This document shows, piece by piece, positions 21,926 to 32,425 of a stretch of DNA of 64,000 nucleotides. The notes under the pieces are model-generated. The model ran no database searches, had not been told where the DNA came from, and saw nothing but the letters and a program-made list of their open reading frames with translations. The stretch is from assembly GCA_949825065.1 (NCBI GenBank), contig OX463864.1, positions 18,365,327 through 18,429,326 on the forward strand. The letters run 5' to 3'. This DNA comes from Odontocerum albicorne. Lineage: Eukaryota > Arthropoda > Insecta > Trichoptera > Odontoceridae. Position 1 is the stretch's first letter, and each line of letters opens with the position of its first letter. Both the position numbers and the translations under genes were made by a program.

Positions 21926-22123
21926 ATAATGAAATTGAATAGACGTCTCACTCGACTGCCATAGATATCTCACTCGCTGACTAGTCCCAATTCGTAAATT
22001 TGCGCGTAATTCAAAACTACAGTATGTTGGTATGATGAGCTAACAAGGTCTTGGCCCTTGGGACTTAGTGGAGGAGTTAGTGTGACCCTTAAACTAAAAA
22101 GTTTGGAGACCCCTGTAATAAAC

Positions 22124-22779
22124 TACATAAATGTATTTTTTTTTATACTTAGCGCCTGTTTTCAAACTGATGACCGTTCTGGTCTAGACATTGCTGGCAA
22201 CGCGAAGCAACGGAATGACAAATATAGAGAAACATTTCATTTGGTATTTTGGTATTTGGGCACATTCTCATTCATTAATGGTTTCAGATTCTTTAGCAGA
22301 AGTCTGCTACCGTGTTTTCGTGCTTCCGGTAGCACTTCAAAATCATAATATGAATAGGCCAAAACCCGTAAGATGGTTGTCGTCAAAGAAAGAATACGAG
22401 AATTGAATTTTGAATACAAGAGAGCGAGAGAGGAATACTTGGATTCTCTCCGAAAGTAATTCGAAATTTGAATCTCGGTGGGTCCGTGATAACTGAACGA
22501 ATTTTAAATACCTAGCTAACAATTTTTGAACCGGTGTAAAAGGGGACGATATATATAAACAAATTCTATATTTATGAATATATATTTTCATAAATGTAGA
22601 ATTTGTTTTACTTCCGTGAATATTACACGGGTTGCAACTAGTAAACTTTCTTTGTTCAAAACTTGGTCTGGTTTCAGCCATTATTTCTCAACAGTTAAAT
22701 CTAAAACAAAAAAAAATCAACAAGGTAACAGCTATTAAAGTGTAGATGCATTTTTGGGACACCTGTATTATAAACACTT
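22124..22779. other. No recognised gene; one AT-rich hairpin
   Basis: ACAAATTCTATATTTATGAA at about 22558 pairs with TTCATAAATGTAGAATTTGT at about 22588, a ~20-bp arm hairpin with a short loop. Otherwise I see only short frames without similarity. Confidence 0.5.
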
Positions 22780-25135
22780 ATGATATTTTACGTATGGCTG
22801 TTTTGTAATATTTTGTATTGTTTATATTTTTATTAAAACAACAGAAACGGTCCGAATAAATACTATATAAATGAACACACTGAGAAAAATACGTGAGGTT
22901 ACAATTTATGACAGAATACGGAATGAAGTGATTAGGGGTGAATGTAAACTTAAAGCTCAGTTATGATATTTTACGTATTGCTGTTTTGTAATATTTTGTA
23001 TTGTTTATATTTTTATTAAAACAACAGAAACGGTCCGAATAAATACTATATAAATGAACACACTGAGAAAAATACGTGAGGTTACAATTTATGACAGAAT
23101 ACGGAATGAAGTGATTAGGGATGAATGTAAACTTAAAGCTCAGTTATGATATTTTACGTATTGCTGTTTTGTAATGTTTTGTATTGTTTATATTTTTATT
23201 AAAACAACAGAAACGGACTGAATAAATACTGTATAAATGGACACACTGAAAAAAATACGTGAGGTTAGAATTTATGACAGAATACGGAATGAAGTGATTA
23301 GGGATGAATGTAAACTTAAAGCTCAGTTATGATATTTTACGTATTGCTGTTTTGTAATATTTTGTATTGTTTATATTTTTATTAAAACAACAGAAACGGA
23401 CTGAATAAATACTGTGTAAATAGACACACTGAGAAAAATAGAAGAGGTTGCAATTTATGACAGAATACGGAATGAAGTGATTAGGGATGAATGTAAACTT
23501 AAAGCTCAGTTATGATATTTTACGTATTGCTGTTTTGTAATATTTTGTATTGTTTATATTTTTATTAAAACAACAGAAACGGTCCGAATAAATACTATAT
23601 AAATGAACACACTGAGAAAAATACGTGAGGTTACAATTTATGACAGAATACGGAATGAAGTGATTAGGGATGAATGTAAACTTAAAGCTCAGTTATGATA
23701 TTTTACGTATTGCTGTTTTGTAATATTTTGTATTGTTTATATTTTTATTAAAACAACAGAAACGGACTGAATAAATACTGTATAAATGGACACACTGAAA
23801 AAAATACGTGAGGTTAGAATTTATGACAGAATACGGAATGAAGTGATTAGGGATGAATGTAAACTTAAAGCTCAGTTATGATATTTTACGTATTGCTGTT
23901 TTGTAATATTTTGTATTGTTTATATTTTTATCAAAACAACAGAAACGGACTGAATAAATACTGTGTAAATAGACACACTGAGAAAAATAGAAGAGGTTGC
24001 AATTTATGACAGAATACGGAATGAAGTGATTAGGGATGAATGTAAACTTAAAGCTCAGTTATGATATTTTACGTATTGCTGTTTTGTAATATTTTATATT
24101 GTTTATATTTTTATTAAAACAACAGAAACGGACTGAATAAATACTGTATAAATGGACACACTGAAAAAAATACGTGAGGTTAGAATTTATGACAGAATAC
24201 GGAATGAAGTGATTAGGGATGAATGTAAACTTAAAGCTCAGTTATGATATTTTACGTATTGCTGTTTTGTAATATTTTGTATTGTTTATATTTTTATCAA
24301 AACAACAGAAACGGACTGAATAAATACTGTGTAAATAGACACACTGAGAAAAATAGAAGAGGTTGCAATTTATGACAGAATACGGAATGAAGTGATTAGG
24401 GATGAATGTAAACTTAAAGCTCAGTTATGATATTTTACGTATTGCTGTTTAGTAATTTTTTGTATTGTTTATATTTTATTCAAACAACAGAAACGGACTG
24501 AATAAATACATAAATGGACACACTGAGAAAAATACGTGAGGTTACAATTTATGACAGAATACGGAATGAAGTGATTAGAGATGAATGTAAACTTAAAGCT
24601 CAGTTATGATATTTTACGTATTGCTGTTTTGTAATATTTTGTATTGTTTATATTTTATTCAAACAACAGAAACGGACTGAATAAATACATAAATGGACAC
24701 ACTGAGAAAAATACGTGAGGTTACAATTTATGACAGAATACGGAATGAAGTGATTAGAGATGAACGTAAACTTAAAGCTCAGTTATGATATTTTACGTAT
24801 TGCTGTTTTGTAATATTTTGTATTGTTTATATTTTATTCAAACAACAGAAACGGACTGAATAAATACATAAATGGACACACTGAGAAAAATACGTGAGGT
24901 TACAATTTATGACAGAATACGGAATGAAGTGATTAGAGATGAATGTAAACTTAAAGCTCAGTTATGATATTTTACGTATTGCTGTTTTGTAATATTTTGT
25001 ATTGTTTATATTTTTATTAAAACAACAGAAACGGACTGAATAAATACTGTGTAAATGGACACACTGAGAAAAATACATGAGGTTACAATTTATGACAGAA
25101 TACGGAATGAAGTGATTAGGGATGAATGTAAACTT
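22780..25135 (+). repeat. 183-bp tandem array derived from LINE-A C-terminus
   Basis: About 13 units start at TTATGATATTTTACGTATTG, at roughly 22957, 23141, 23323, 23506, 23689, 23873, 24056, 24239, 24421, 24600, 24779 and 24959. The spacing is 178-184 bp. Each unit holds an AT-rich part plus codons for LRKIREVTIYDRIRNEVIRD and ECKLKAQL followed by a stop. Two unit types alternate in the middle: GAAAAAAATACGTGAGG with TATAAATGG, versus GAAAAATAGAAGAGG with TGTAAATAG. That alternation implies a ~366-bp exchange register. The last unit runs into the only copy with the natural LINE continuation. Confidence 0.95.
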
Positions 25136-25445
25136 AAGGGTGATGTGTTGAGTAAGATGAAGAAGAGCACTTTGAGATGGTTTGGGCATGTGGAGCAAAT
25201 GAATGAAGAAATACTAACAAAATATATATACAGTGCGAATGTGAGTGAAAGGTGTGATAGAGGAAAACCGAAAAAAGGATTGTTGGATCAAGTGAATGAG
25301 AAACGTGGAAATTCAGAGTTGTATGAGAAGGTGTAGTATGCATGGATTTGGAAGAGGCAAAATATTTGTGTCGATATTGTAAAATCTGACGTTCTGTCTT
25401 CTCTGTCTACCCCAGTAGGGAAACGGTGTGATAGTATGTATATAA
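25055..25445 (+). pseudogene. LINE-A C-terminus and 3' end (founder-like copy)
   Basis: The frame from the ATG at 25055 reads MDTLRKIHEVTIYDRIRNEV, IRDECKLKGDVLSKMKKSTL, RWFGHVEQMNEEILTKYIYS and ANVSERCDRGKPKKGLLDQV. This is the C-terminal part of an RTE-like LINE polyprotein (RWFGHVxRM...RGRPKKxWxDQV). It is followed by the 3' signature TCTGTCTACCCCAGTAGGGA with AACGGTGTGATAG. It lacks the reverse transcriptase core. It is the copy from which the upstream 183-bp array appears to have been amplified. Confidence 0.8.
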
Positions 25446-26394
25446 TTAATTCTCCGATACCTTCAATAAAACACCTGTTAAAATAAACAATGCGGGCTTG
25501 AAGGTATGTGTCAAGTTTATTTTATGTATTTTTTTATGACTTCCTCTTAAATACCTTGACATAGGAGAGAAAATGTCGCAGTTTCGTCACTGCTGCTTTT
25601 TGCGTAACAGATCATTTCGGAACGTTTCATAAAAATTATGATAATTTTGACGACGTTTTACGGTTAATACGCGTTTTGAATGTAAATTTTATGATTCAAC
25701 GATCTCCGAAAATGAATTTTCGGAGATAAAAACTTATTTCGTCTTATATAACTAGTTAAATTTAACCGGTCTGTCAGGCTTGTTGTTCAGTGTGAATGTC
25801 AAGTGAGGCGTATGTGGAAAGTTTGTCGATGATAATAATAATAAAAAAATAAATTTCTCTTCTTATCTTCTGCGCCCTAGGTTCGATTCTTTGTGGATTA
25901 AATTGCGAACTGGTTAGTAGTGTTCGACCGTTTTACGTCAGAATTAGTGATTAATTGATGTTTATATGCTGTTTATCATAATTTTATATTAACCAACATA
26001 AACAAACGCTATCTTAAAGAAACCCAACCATACAAAAGTAAATATAGCAAATTAATGAGATTAAAATAATGTCTTTAGACCTCTATTATGTTAATGCCTT
26101 AACTATAAATAATATATTTTTTATTTGTTTTAGATCGATGTCGAGTAACAATAATTGATGTAAGTATCGAAATATCATATTAAATTATTTATTTATGACA
26201 GTAACATATAATTTATATATGTACGTAATATAATGTATTCAAAAACAAAATAAATAAACACAAGTAGACTTCTGCTAAATAAATATGTTTCCCGTTCAAA
26301 AGCCATCCTTTTGATGCCTACTTACTCCCCTCCACTTATTAGCCACTTCTCACTTCCCCCTCTCCTGTACCTATTACAATTAGAAAAAAAAAGT
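25446..26394. other. AT-rich stretch without a recognised feature
   Basis: No long frame or clear repeat. A stretch near 26085-26115 (TATTATGTTAATGCCTTAACT) resembles the tail seen next to Penelope-like pieces at 44010-44035 and 50380-50400. Confidence 0.45.
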
Positions 26395-26416
26395 ATTTTA
26401 GACATAATTTAGATCA

Positions 26417-26464
26417 AGTTCACCTGACGAGGAAGACGAAGGTCTTTGAAACCGGTAGTGAACT
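26417..26464 (+). ncRNA. Hammerhead-ribozyme-like motif (minimal, short stem III)
   Basis: The order of parts matches a hammerhead. Stem I is AGTTCAC (26417-26423) pairing with GTGAACT (26458-26464), 7 bp. The core is CTGACGA (26424-26430), fitting CUGANGA. Stem II is AAGAC with loop GAAG and GTCTT, flanked by G or U. GAAA is at 26448-26451. Stem III is the self-complementary ACCGGT, ending in GTA, so the predicted cleavage is after A26457. Hammerheads with a stem III of only a few base pairs are known from Penelope-like elements and plant retrozymes, and they work best as dimers. One unpaired G beside stem II is a flaw. The match is by eye; cleavage is not shown. Confidence 0.6.
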
Positions 26465-26703
26465 CAAATAAAACAGTGGGGAATGCAAAATCAAATATAA
26501 ATGTGTTATTTATTTTATTAAACTGAAACCTAGAATTTTATAAATGTTAAAGTATATAATATTTATTATATTTTTATTTTTTATTTGTTGGGAATTATGA
26601 ATTATTAAAATAATATAAATATTGATTACTTTTTTTATTTTTGTCTCGTCACCACAAAGTGAAACAAATGTATTTTGTAAGATTCAAGAAATAAACACAA
26701 GTA

Positions 26704-26923
26704 CAATACCCGGCGGTAAGTAATACCCATCGGACTTAAGAACGAGACTGTTGGCGATAATCGGCTTTGTAGAGCGTCGTCTCTGTCCCTAGAACGCTTG
26801 ACAACGACTGACAAATTGCGACGGAACACGTGTATGAATGACAGAGACGACGCTCTACAAAGCTGAAGTTAGCCGACAGTCTCTTTCTTAAGCCCGATAT
26901 GTATTACTTACCGCTGGGTATTG
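26704..26923. mobile_element. Palindromic MITE (220 bp) with TA flanks
   Basis: The left end CAATACCCGGCGGTAAGTAA is the near-complement of the right end, and the arms stay complementary inwards (CTTTGTAGAGCGTCGTCTCTG against CAGAGACGACGCTCTACAAAG, in part). Each arm is about 85-90 bp with mismatches. TA lies on both sides (26702-26703 and 26924-26925). No coding capacity. The TA duplication suggests a Tc1/mariner-type mobiliser. Confidence 0.8.
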
Positions 26924-26939
26924 TAATTTCAAGTGGACG

Positions 26940-27040
26940 CCCTGATTATTTATATGTATCCCGGTTTGTTGCCTGTCATGTGTCGTGTCTACAGTAAATT
27001 AGGGCTTTGCCTATATCTTACTGAGGATAAATGAATATAG
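26940..27040 (+). repeat. Dispersed repeat shared with 63715-63805
   Basis: CGGTTTGTTGCCTGTCATGT, TACAGTAAATTAGGGCTTTG and ATCTTACTGAGGATAAATG parallel GGGTTTGTTGCCTTTCATTT, CCAGTAAACTAGGCTTTTGC and ATCTCACTGAGGATATTTAG near the right end of the window. Family unknown. Confidence 0.65.
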
Positions 27041-27126
27041 AAAGATAAGGATGATGCTTTTTACTGATTGTTGATGGTAATTAAATTCTTTCGTCAATCA
27101 TTTTCATTAACTTGATCAGTTGTGGG

Positions 27127-27775
27127 ACCTAATTATAAGTATGTACAACATGAGTCAACCCTGGGTTTACTTCATCAATTTAAGTATGTACAACATGAGT
27201 CAACCCTTGGTTTATTTAATCAATTTAAGTATGTTATGTACAACATGAATCAACCATTGGTTTACTTCATCAATTTAAGTATGTACAACATGAGTCAACC
27301 CTTGGTTTATTTCATCAATTTAAGTATGTTATGTACAACATGAATCAACCATTGGTTTACTTCATCAATTTAAGTATGTACAACATGAGTCAACCCTTGG
27401 TTTATTTAATCAATTTAAGTATGTTATGTACAACATGAATCAACCATTGGTTTACTTCATCAATTTAAGTATGTACAACATGAGTCAACCCTTGGTTTAT
27501 TTCATCAATTTAAGTATGTTATGTACAACATGAATCAACCATTGGTTTACTTCATCAATTTAAGTATGTACAACATGAGTCAACCCTTGGTTTATTTAAT
27601 CAATTTAAGTATGTTATGTACAACATGAATCAACCATTGGTTTACTTCATCAATTTAAGTATGTACAACATGAGTCAACCCTTGGTTTATTTAATCAATT
27701 TAAGTATGTTATGTACAACATGAATCAACCATTGGTTTACTTCATCAATTTAAGTATGTACAACATGAGTCAACG
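27127..27775. repeat. 95-bp dimeric tandem repeat (45 + 50 bp)
   Basis: Monomers TATGTACAACATGAGTCAAC (45 bp) and TATGTTATGTACAACATGAA (50 bp) alternate. The marker ATGTTATG returns every 95 bp, at 27231, 27326, 27421, 27516, 27611 and 27706. The array ends abruptly against a LINE-F piece. Confidence 0.95.
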
Positions 27776-27905
27776 TCGAACTTCTCAAGGTGTGTAACTA
27801 TAGAAGCCTGGAAATAAGAAGGCAAGAATCCATTGCGATATTCCTATTAAAGGGTTTTCAAGATTACTTTAACTGTCCCGTGATACTAGAAGCACTAAGT
27901 GTATA
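27776..27905 (+). pseudogene. LINE-F fragment, upstream part
   Basis: TCGAACTTCTCAAGGTGTGT, AACTATAGAAGCCTGGAAAT and CCGTGATACTAGAAGCACTA match the minus strand of 11290-11420. The reading continues at 28601-28790, with a foldback element between the two halves. Confidence 0.75.
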
Positions 27906-28600
27906 CAGGGTGTCCCGTATTGAGTGAATCATATTTAGGGTGATGATAGATTGGGTCAAGACCTACCAGAATATCAAAACTCGACCTCAGTAAAAATCTT
28001 ACCGTTTTTAAGTTATTCGGACTTTTGTAAAATTTCGTAAAATCCCTACCTTGCATCAAATTTTTTGCTGCGCTGTGTACAAATCACCATTTTCGTAATT
28101 TTTTTTTATCGTGAAATACTTTTGAATAGTAACCTTATTTATCGCATACAAAATGATTTCCAAAATTATTAGGGGTGTACAAAAAAAATACTTGAAAAAT
28201 AAAAAAAATCTTAATTAAAAACTTTACGCTAAACTTTGGCCTTCTGTGGTAAAAAAAATTGTACTGTGCATTTCCAGAATACTACTTGAAAAAGTTGCTC
28301 ATTTAATGGAGATTTCAGAATAGTGCAAAACTATTAGATTTCTTTACGAAAAACGAAATAATACTATTTTTTTACTCAAAAAGGGCTAGTAGTATTCTGG
28401 AAATGCACAGTACAATTTTTTTTACCACAGAATGCCAAAGTTTAGCGTAAAAATTTAAATTAAGATTTTTTTAATTTTTCTAGTAATTGTTTTGTACACC
28501 CCTAATAATTTTGGAAATCATTTTGTATTCGATAGATAAGGCTACTATTCAAAAGTATTTCACGATAAAAAAAATTACGAAAATGGTGATTTGTACACAA
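27906..28600. mobile_element. Foldback element (213-bp arms) inside LINE-F
   Basis: The arm 28074-28286 is the near-perfect complement of 28388-28599, with a 101-bp spacer (28287-28387). The outer arm sequence is TGTGTACAAATCACCATTTT and the inner end AGAATACTACT. About 165 bp to the left (CAGGGTGTCCCGTATTGAG...) belong to the inserted DNA but lie outside the palindrome. Compared with the other LINE-F copy (11.2 kb), about 70 bp of LINE are missing at this point. So it is not a simple insertion. Confidence 0.8.
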
Positions 28601-28790
28601 CACTCATGGCTAAACACTCAGTCACGCGTGGTATAGAGATATTGAACCAACTGAATGACACTGTTGATATATTCTCGGTACCGCACAGCAGTGTGAGAAG
28701 AATCCTGGCTGATATTCTTCCTAACGAATAAGCTAACGCTAGAAGCAGACCCTCTTTGTGTAACAGGAGAAATCCGTGCAAAGTAGAAAA
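28601..28790 (+). pseudogene. LINE-F fragment, 3' part
   Basis: CATGGCTAAACACTCAGTCA, GTATAGAGATATTGAACCAA and AGCAGACCCTCTTTGTGTAA match the minus strand of 11025-11212, with a few substitutions and small indels. Non-coding remnant. Confidence 0.75.
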
Positions 28791-29289
28791 AGAAAAGAAA
28801 TATGTGTTAATTCGAGCTTCTTGCGAGCGTGAAAAAGACATTTTCTAATACAATTGTTGTAAATTCTGAAAAAGAGACTTCACGGACCCTTTGGAAATCC
28901 GCGGATACTTTGGAAACCGCTTGTTGTACTTGACTTTATTTTACTTAAGTAACATTTACGTCAAACTTAAAAAAAAGACAAAATCTCTTATAATTGATGG
29001 CTTAATGAGAAATGTCATTAGAATAACTCGGCTACTACGCAAGTCATTCGACAAATCGCCCGTTACAGCATTTTCGCAATTGCTATTGTCTTTTTGCTCG
29101 TTAGTTATTTTATTGTGTCTATTTGGAAAATTCCTTAGTTTTTTTATAAATTTTTATTAGTCGACTTCTCGCAATAATTGGATATTTATAATAATAAGAA
29201 TTCTCGTTTTGTTTGTGGTGTCATATACGAGTATAATAAGAATTCTCGTTTTGTTTGTCATCATTCTTGTGTTATTGGGATCAGCAGTT
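28791..29289. other. Unassigned stretch with one direct duplication
   Basis: A plus-strand open frame at 28891-29160 (rich in hydrophobic residues, LLLSFCSLVILLCLFGKFLS) has no similarity I recognise and may be chance. AATAAGAATTCTCGTTTTGT occurs twice (about 29194 and 29235), flanking a segment with TACGAGTA (29226-29233). Confidence 0.4.
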
Positions 29290-29930
29290 TGTATTGAATT
29301 TTATTTTGTATTTATATCAACGGCCAAATTAATGTTTTGATAAAGATTAAAAAAAAAAACAATAACATATAGAATTTAACATTGACATGTAAGCAGTGTT
29401 TTGCAAAAGGAAAAAAAAACGGTACAAATCGAACAACACATCAAAGCAAATCAATACAATTCAATCAATTCATCCCGGCAAATACCATTTCTTCCCTTTT
29501 ATCCTATAAGTAGTTTCTCTTATAAACGACCTCCGTGACCTGGTGTTAAGGCAGTTGTCTGCCGATTCGGAGGTTGCGGGTTCGATCCCCGCTGTAACCC
29601 AGATTTTTTTAAATAGCATTCCAGTCTGGTTAACACTTAAGGCCTATAAAAACATCTTTCTGGTTGGATGGAAGAGATTGTTTCATGGCAATAAGCTCGC
29701 CAGGTTTAAAAAAAAAAGTTGTGAAAATCATATATAAATCTATGCTATGTCCATATTGACTAACCAATATGTGCTGCCTTGATGCGAGAGTTGTACAAAT
29801 AATTAATAGCAATCATTTCACTACTGAACAAAACATTTTGCCGAGTGGGCCTACAAGGAACGTGTAACGTGACATGCTTTAGTTAGTTCCGTACTATGGA
29901 AATACGAGCTGACAATCTTAAACATGTTTC
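29290..29930 (+). repeat. Dispersed repeat (~430 bp), split by a SINE
   Basis: The parts 29290-29525 and 29719-29930 align with 45343-45765 (for example AAGCAAATCAATACAATTCA, GAGTGGGCCTACAAGGAACG, CTTTAGTTAGTTCCG). The 45-kb copy lacks the SINE, so it shows the pre-insertion state. Family unknown; probably a LINE 3' UTR or other non-coding repeat. Confidence 0.8.
29527..29718 (+). mobile_element. tRNA-derived SINE (family A)
   Basis: It starts CGACCTCCGTGACCTGGTGT, has B box GGTTCGATCCC and body CATTCCAGTCTGGTTAACAC, and ends CTCGCCAGGTTTAAAAAAAA. The A box is slightly altered (TGACCTGGTGT). It lies inside a repeat whose 45-kb copy has no SINE. Confidence 0.9.
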
Positions 29931-30062
29931 TTTATTTATTATTTATTTATTTAACACTTTTATTGCAAATACAATCTGGCAGGCTTATTGCCAGGCGGCA
30001 ATCTCTTCCAACCAACCAGACAGAATTAAATGAAGTAAGTTTCATGGTTGAACACATCATTC
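29930..30062 (-). repeat. SINE-like repeat B
   Basis: TTTATTGCAAATACAATCTG, GCAGGCTTATTGCCAGGCGG and CTTCCAACCAACCAGACAGA also occur at 41656-41880, and in the other orientation near 38005-38110 and 59145-59290. The tail is shared with SINE family A (TTGCC...CAATCTCTTCCAACCAACCAG), so B may be a SINE that shares a LINE tail with A. Confidence 0.65.
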
Positions 30063-30355
30063 AAATGACTATAGTACAAACAATTTATGTTAAGAAAAAA
30101 AAACAGACAATAAATAAATGACAGGAAAGTTAAACCCATAAATACCACCTCAGATTAACTGTCAGCGAAAAAAAGAGAAAACTGACAAGAGTCCAAATTT
30201 TATCAAAGTAAAATGACGAAATATTTAAAAAAGCTTTTACTATAATATAACTGTTAACACGCTCCTCGCGTTGAGAAATTATAGAAAGTATTATTTGTGA
30301 GTTTTAATTTGCTTGAAAAAACTTACCTTTTCAAAAGCTTTGTGGCTGAGCCAGG
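30063..30355. other. Non-coding; short repeat similarity to 46.3 kb
   Basis: TACCACCTCAGATTAACTGT with CAGCGAAAAAAAGAG near 30140 recurs at about 46300-46340 (TACCACCTCAGGTTAACTGT). No gene seen. Confidence 0.5.
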
Positions 30356-30359
30356 CCCA

Positions 30360-31787
30360 TCATGTTTTAGGACCGTGTTCATATCTCGTCGGAGGAAATT
30401 CATTTTCTTGTGAATATCTTGTGTTAGATGGGTAATGGTCAATAAAAAAAGTCATGTTTACATTCGAGGACCAAGTACATATCTCTTCTAAGGAAATTAA
30501 TTCACGATTTCAGTTGTCTTCTGGCAAAACAGTCGTTTTAAATCCTGGAATATCTTCGGTTGGATGGCTAATGGTAAACAGAAAAAGTCTGGTTTACATT
30601 CGAGGACCGCGTATATATCTCGTCTGAGGAAATTAATTCACGATCTAAGTTGTCTTCTGGCAAAACAGTCGTGTTGAATCCTGGAATATCTTTGGTTGGA
30701 TGGCTAATGGTAAACAAAATAAGTCTGGTTTACATTCGAGGACCGCGTATATATCTCGTCTGAGGAAATTAATTCACGATCTAAGTTGTCTTCTGGCAAA
30801 ACAGTCGTGTTGAATCCTGGAATATCTTTGGTTGGATGGCTAATGGTAAACAAAATAAGTCTGGTTTACATTCGAGGACCGCGTATATATCTCGTCTGAG
30901 GAAATTAATTCACGATCTAAGTTGTCTTCTGGCAAAACAGTCGTGTTGAATCCTGGAATATCTTTGGTTGGATGGCTAATGGTAAACAAAATAAGTCTGG
31001 TTTACATTCGAGGACCGCGTATATATCTCGTCTGAGGAAATTAATTCACGATCTAAGTTGTCTTCTGGCAAAAAAGTCGTGTTGAATCCTGGAATATCTT
31101 TGGTTGGATGGCTAATGGTAAACAAAATAAGTCTAGTTTACATTCGAGGACCGCGTACATATCTCGTCTGAGGAAATTAATTCACGATCTAAGTTGTCTT
31201 CTGGCAAAACAGTCGTGTTGAATCCTGGAATATCTTTGGTTGGATGGCTAATGGTAAACAAAATAAGTCTGGTTTACATTCGAGGACCGCGTATATATCT
31301 CGTCTGAGGAAATTAATTCACGATCTAAGTTGTCTTCTGGCAAAACAGTCGTGTTGAATCCTGGAATATCTTTGGTTGGATGGCTAATGGTAAACAAAAT
31401 AAGTCTGGTTTACATTCGAGGACCGCGTATATATCTCGTCTGAGGAAATTAATTCACGATCTAAGTTGTCTTCTGGCAAAACAGTCGTGTTGAATCCTGG
31501 AATATCTTTGGTTGGATGGCTAATGGTAAACAAAATAAGTCTGGTTTACATTCGAGGACCGCGTATATATCTCGTCTGAGGAAATTAATTCACGATCTAA
31601 GTTGTCTTCTGGCAAAACAGTCGTGTTGAATCCTGGAATATCTTTGGTTGGATGGCTAATGGTAAACAAAATAAGTCTAGTTTACATTCGAGGACCGCGT
31701 ACATATCTCGTCTGAGGAAATTAATTCACGATCTAAGTTGTCTTCTGGCAAAACAGTCGTGTTGAATCCTGGAATATCTTTGGTTGG
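30360..31787. repeat. 136-bp tandem repeat (about 10 copies)
   Basis: Each unit includes CATTCGAGGACCGCGTATAT, GAGGAAATTAATTCACGATC, TAAGTTGTCTTCTGGCAAAA and GGATGGCTAATGGTAAACAA. CGAGGACCGCG is spaced by 136 bp (30601, 30737, 30873 and on). The first two units (30360-30600) are diverged, while the inner units are nearly identical. The last unit is cut within TTGGTTGG. Confidence 0.95.
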
Positions 31788-32395
31788 TATGCATCCGAAC
31801 GACACACGATGTCCGCAGCCGCTAGTTTCCTCCCCTCCTCAACGACCTTATGGACACTGACCCTCAGCCTGAAGTGACTGGTCCCACGATTACGTAACTG
31901 CCATGCTCAGATCTAGCCGTCAAAATAGTGGCCCGGCCGTTTCTGAAACTGGTCTCTCACGTTTGGAAAGGTTATTTTGCTTGAGTGGCGGACTGGAGAA
32001 AGTGGCGTGCAAGTGCAGTGGCCTTTGTAGCGGCAGTTGGAGGACTTGATTGTGGGACCATATTATAATTATGTATATTAGTAAAAACAATTTTTTATGC
32101 ACAAAGATAAGACGAGATCGAATTAATAAATAGTAAAGCGATCTTTATTTAGGCATATGAGTGAGAAACACTAGGCGGATGTTCGGTGTGTAATTAGAAG
32201 TTGTTTAGACATTATTTTTTTAATTTGATCAGTGGTTCATCCTGTTGAGAGTAATTTATTTATTTTTAACGGCCGCAGTCTTAAAAAATTAACTTAATTT
32301 TTTTTGTTTGATTTATATGTAGATTTATTTATGAGTGAGAGGTTCAAAATATAATGTGAGAGATATAAGAATGCAACAAACTTCCTATCCTTACA
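31788..32395. other. Unassigned stretch
   Basis: 31790-32060 is more GC-rich than its surroundings (for example CCTCAGCCTGAAGTGACTGG, GGCGTGCAAGTGCAGTGGCC) but has no clear frame or repeat partner. 32060-32395 is AT-rich and featureless. Confidence 0.4.
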
Positions 32396-32425
32396 TTTGA
32401 CTTGTATACTTTCCAGGTCTGTAAA

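Larger units (their letters stand above)
21061..22115. mobile_element. hAT-type element (1055 bp) carrying nested transposons
   Basis: The 8-bp target-site duplication TAATAAAC is perfect at 21053-21060 and 22116-22123. The terminal inverted repeats are CAGGGGTTTCCAAACTACGG (left) and CAGGGGTCTCCAAACTTTTT (right, minus strand). The left end carries GC-rich subterminal repeats (GGCCCGCGGGCC). Inside lie a mariner 5' fragment (21247-21634) and a LINE-C fragment (21700-21925), and no hAT transposase is left. Because the outer duplication is intact, the inner pieces either arrived after the hAT or were carried by it. Confidence 0.92.

Noticed and set aside
28891..29160. 89-codon plus frame with a hydrophobic C-terminus
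   Set aside because: It could encode a membrane segment, but it lacks any supporting context, and AT-rich DNA often gives such frames; kept only as a note.
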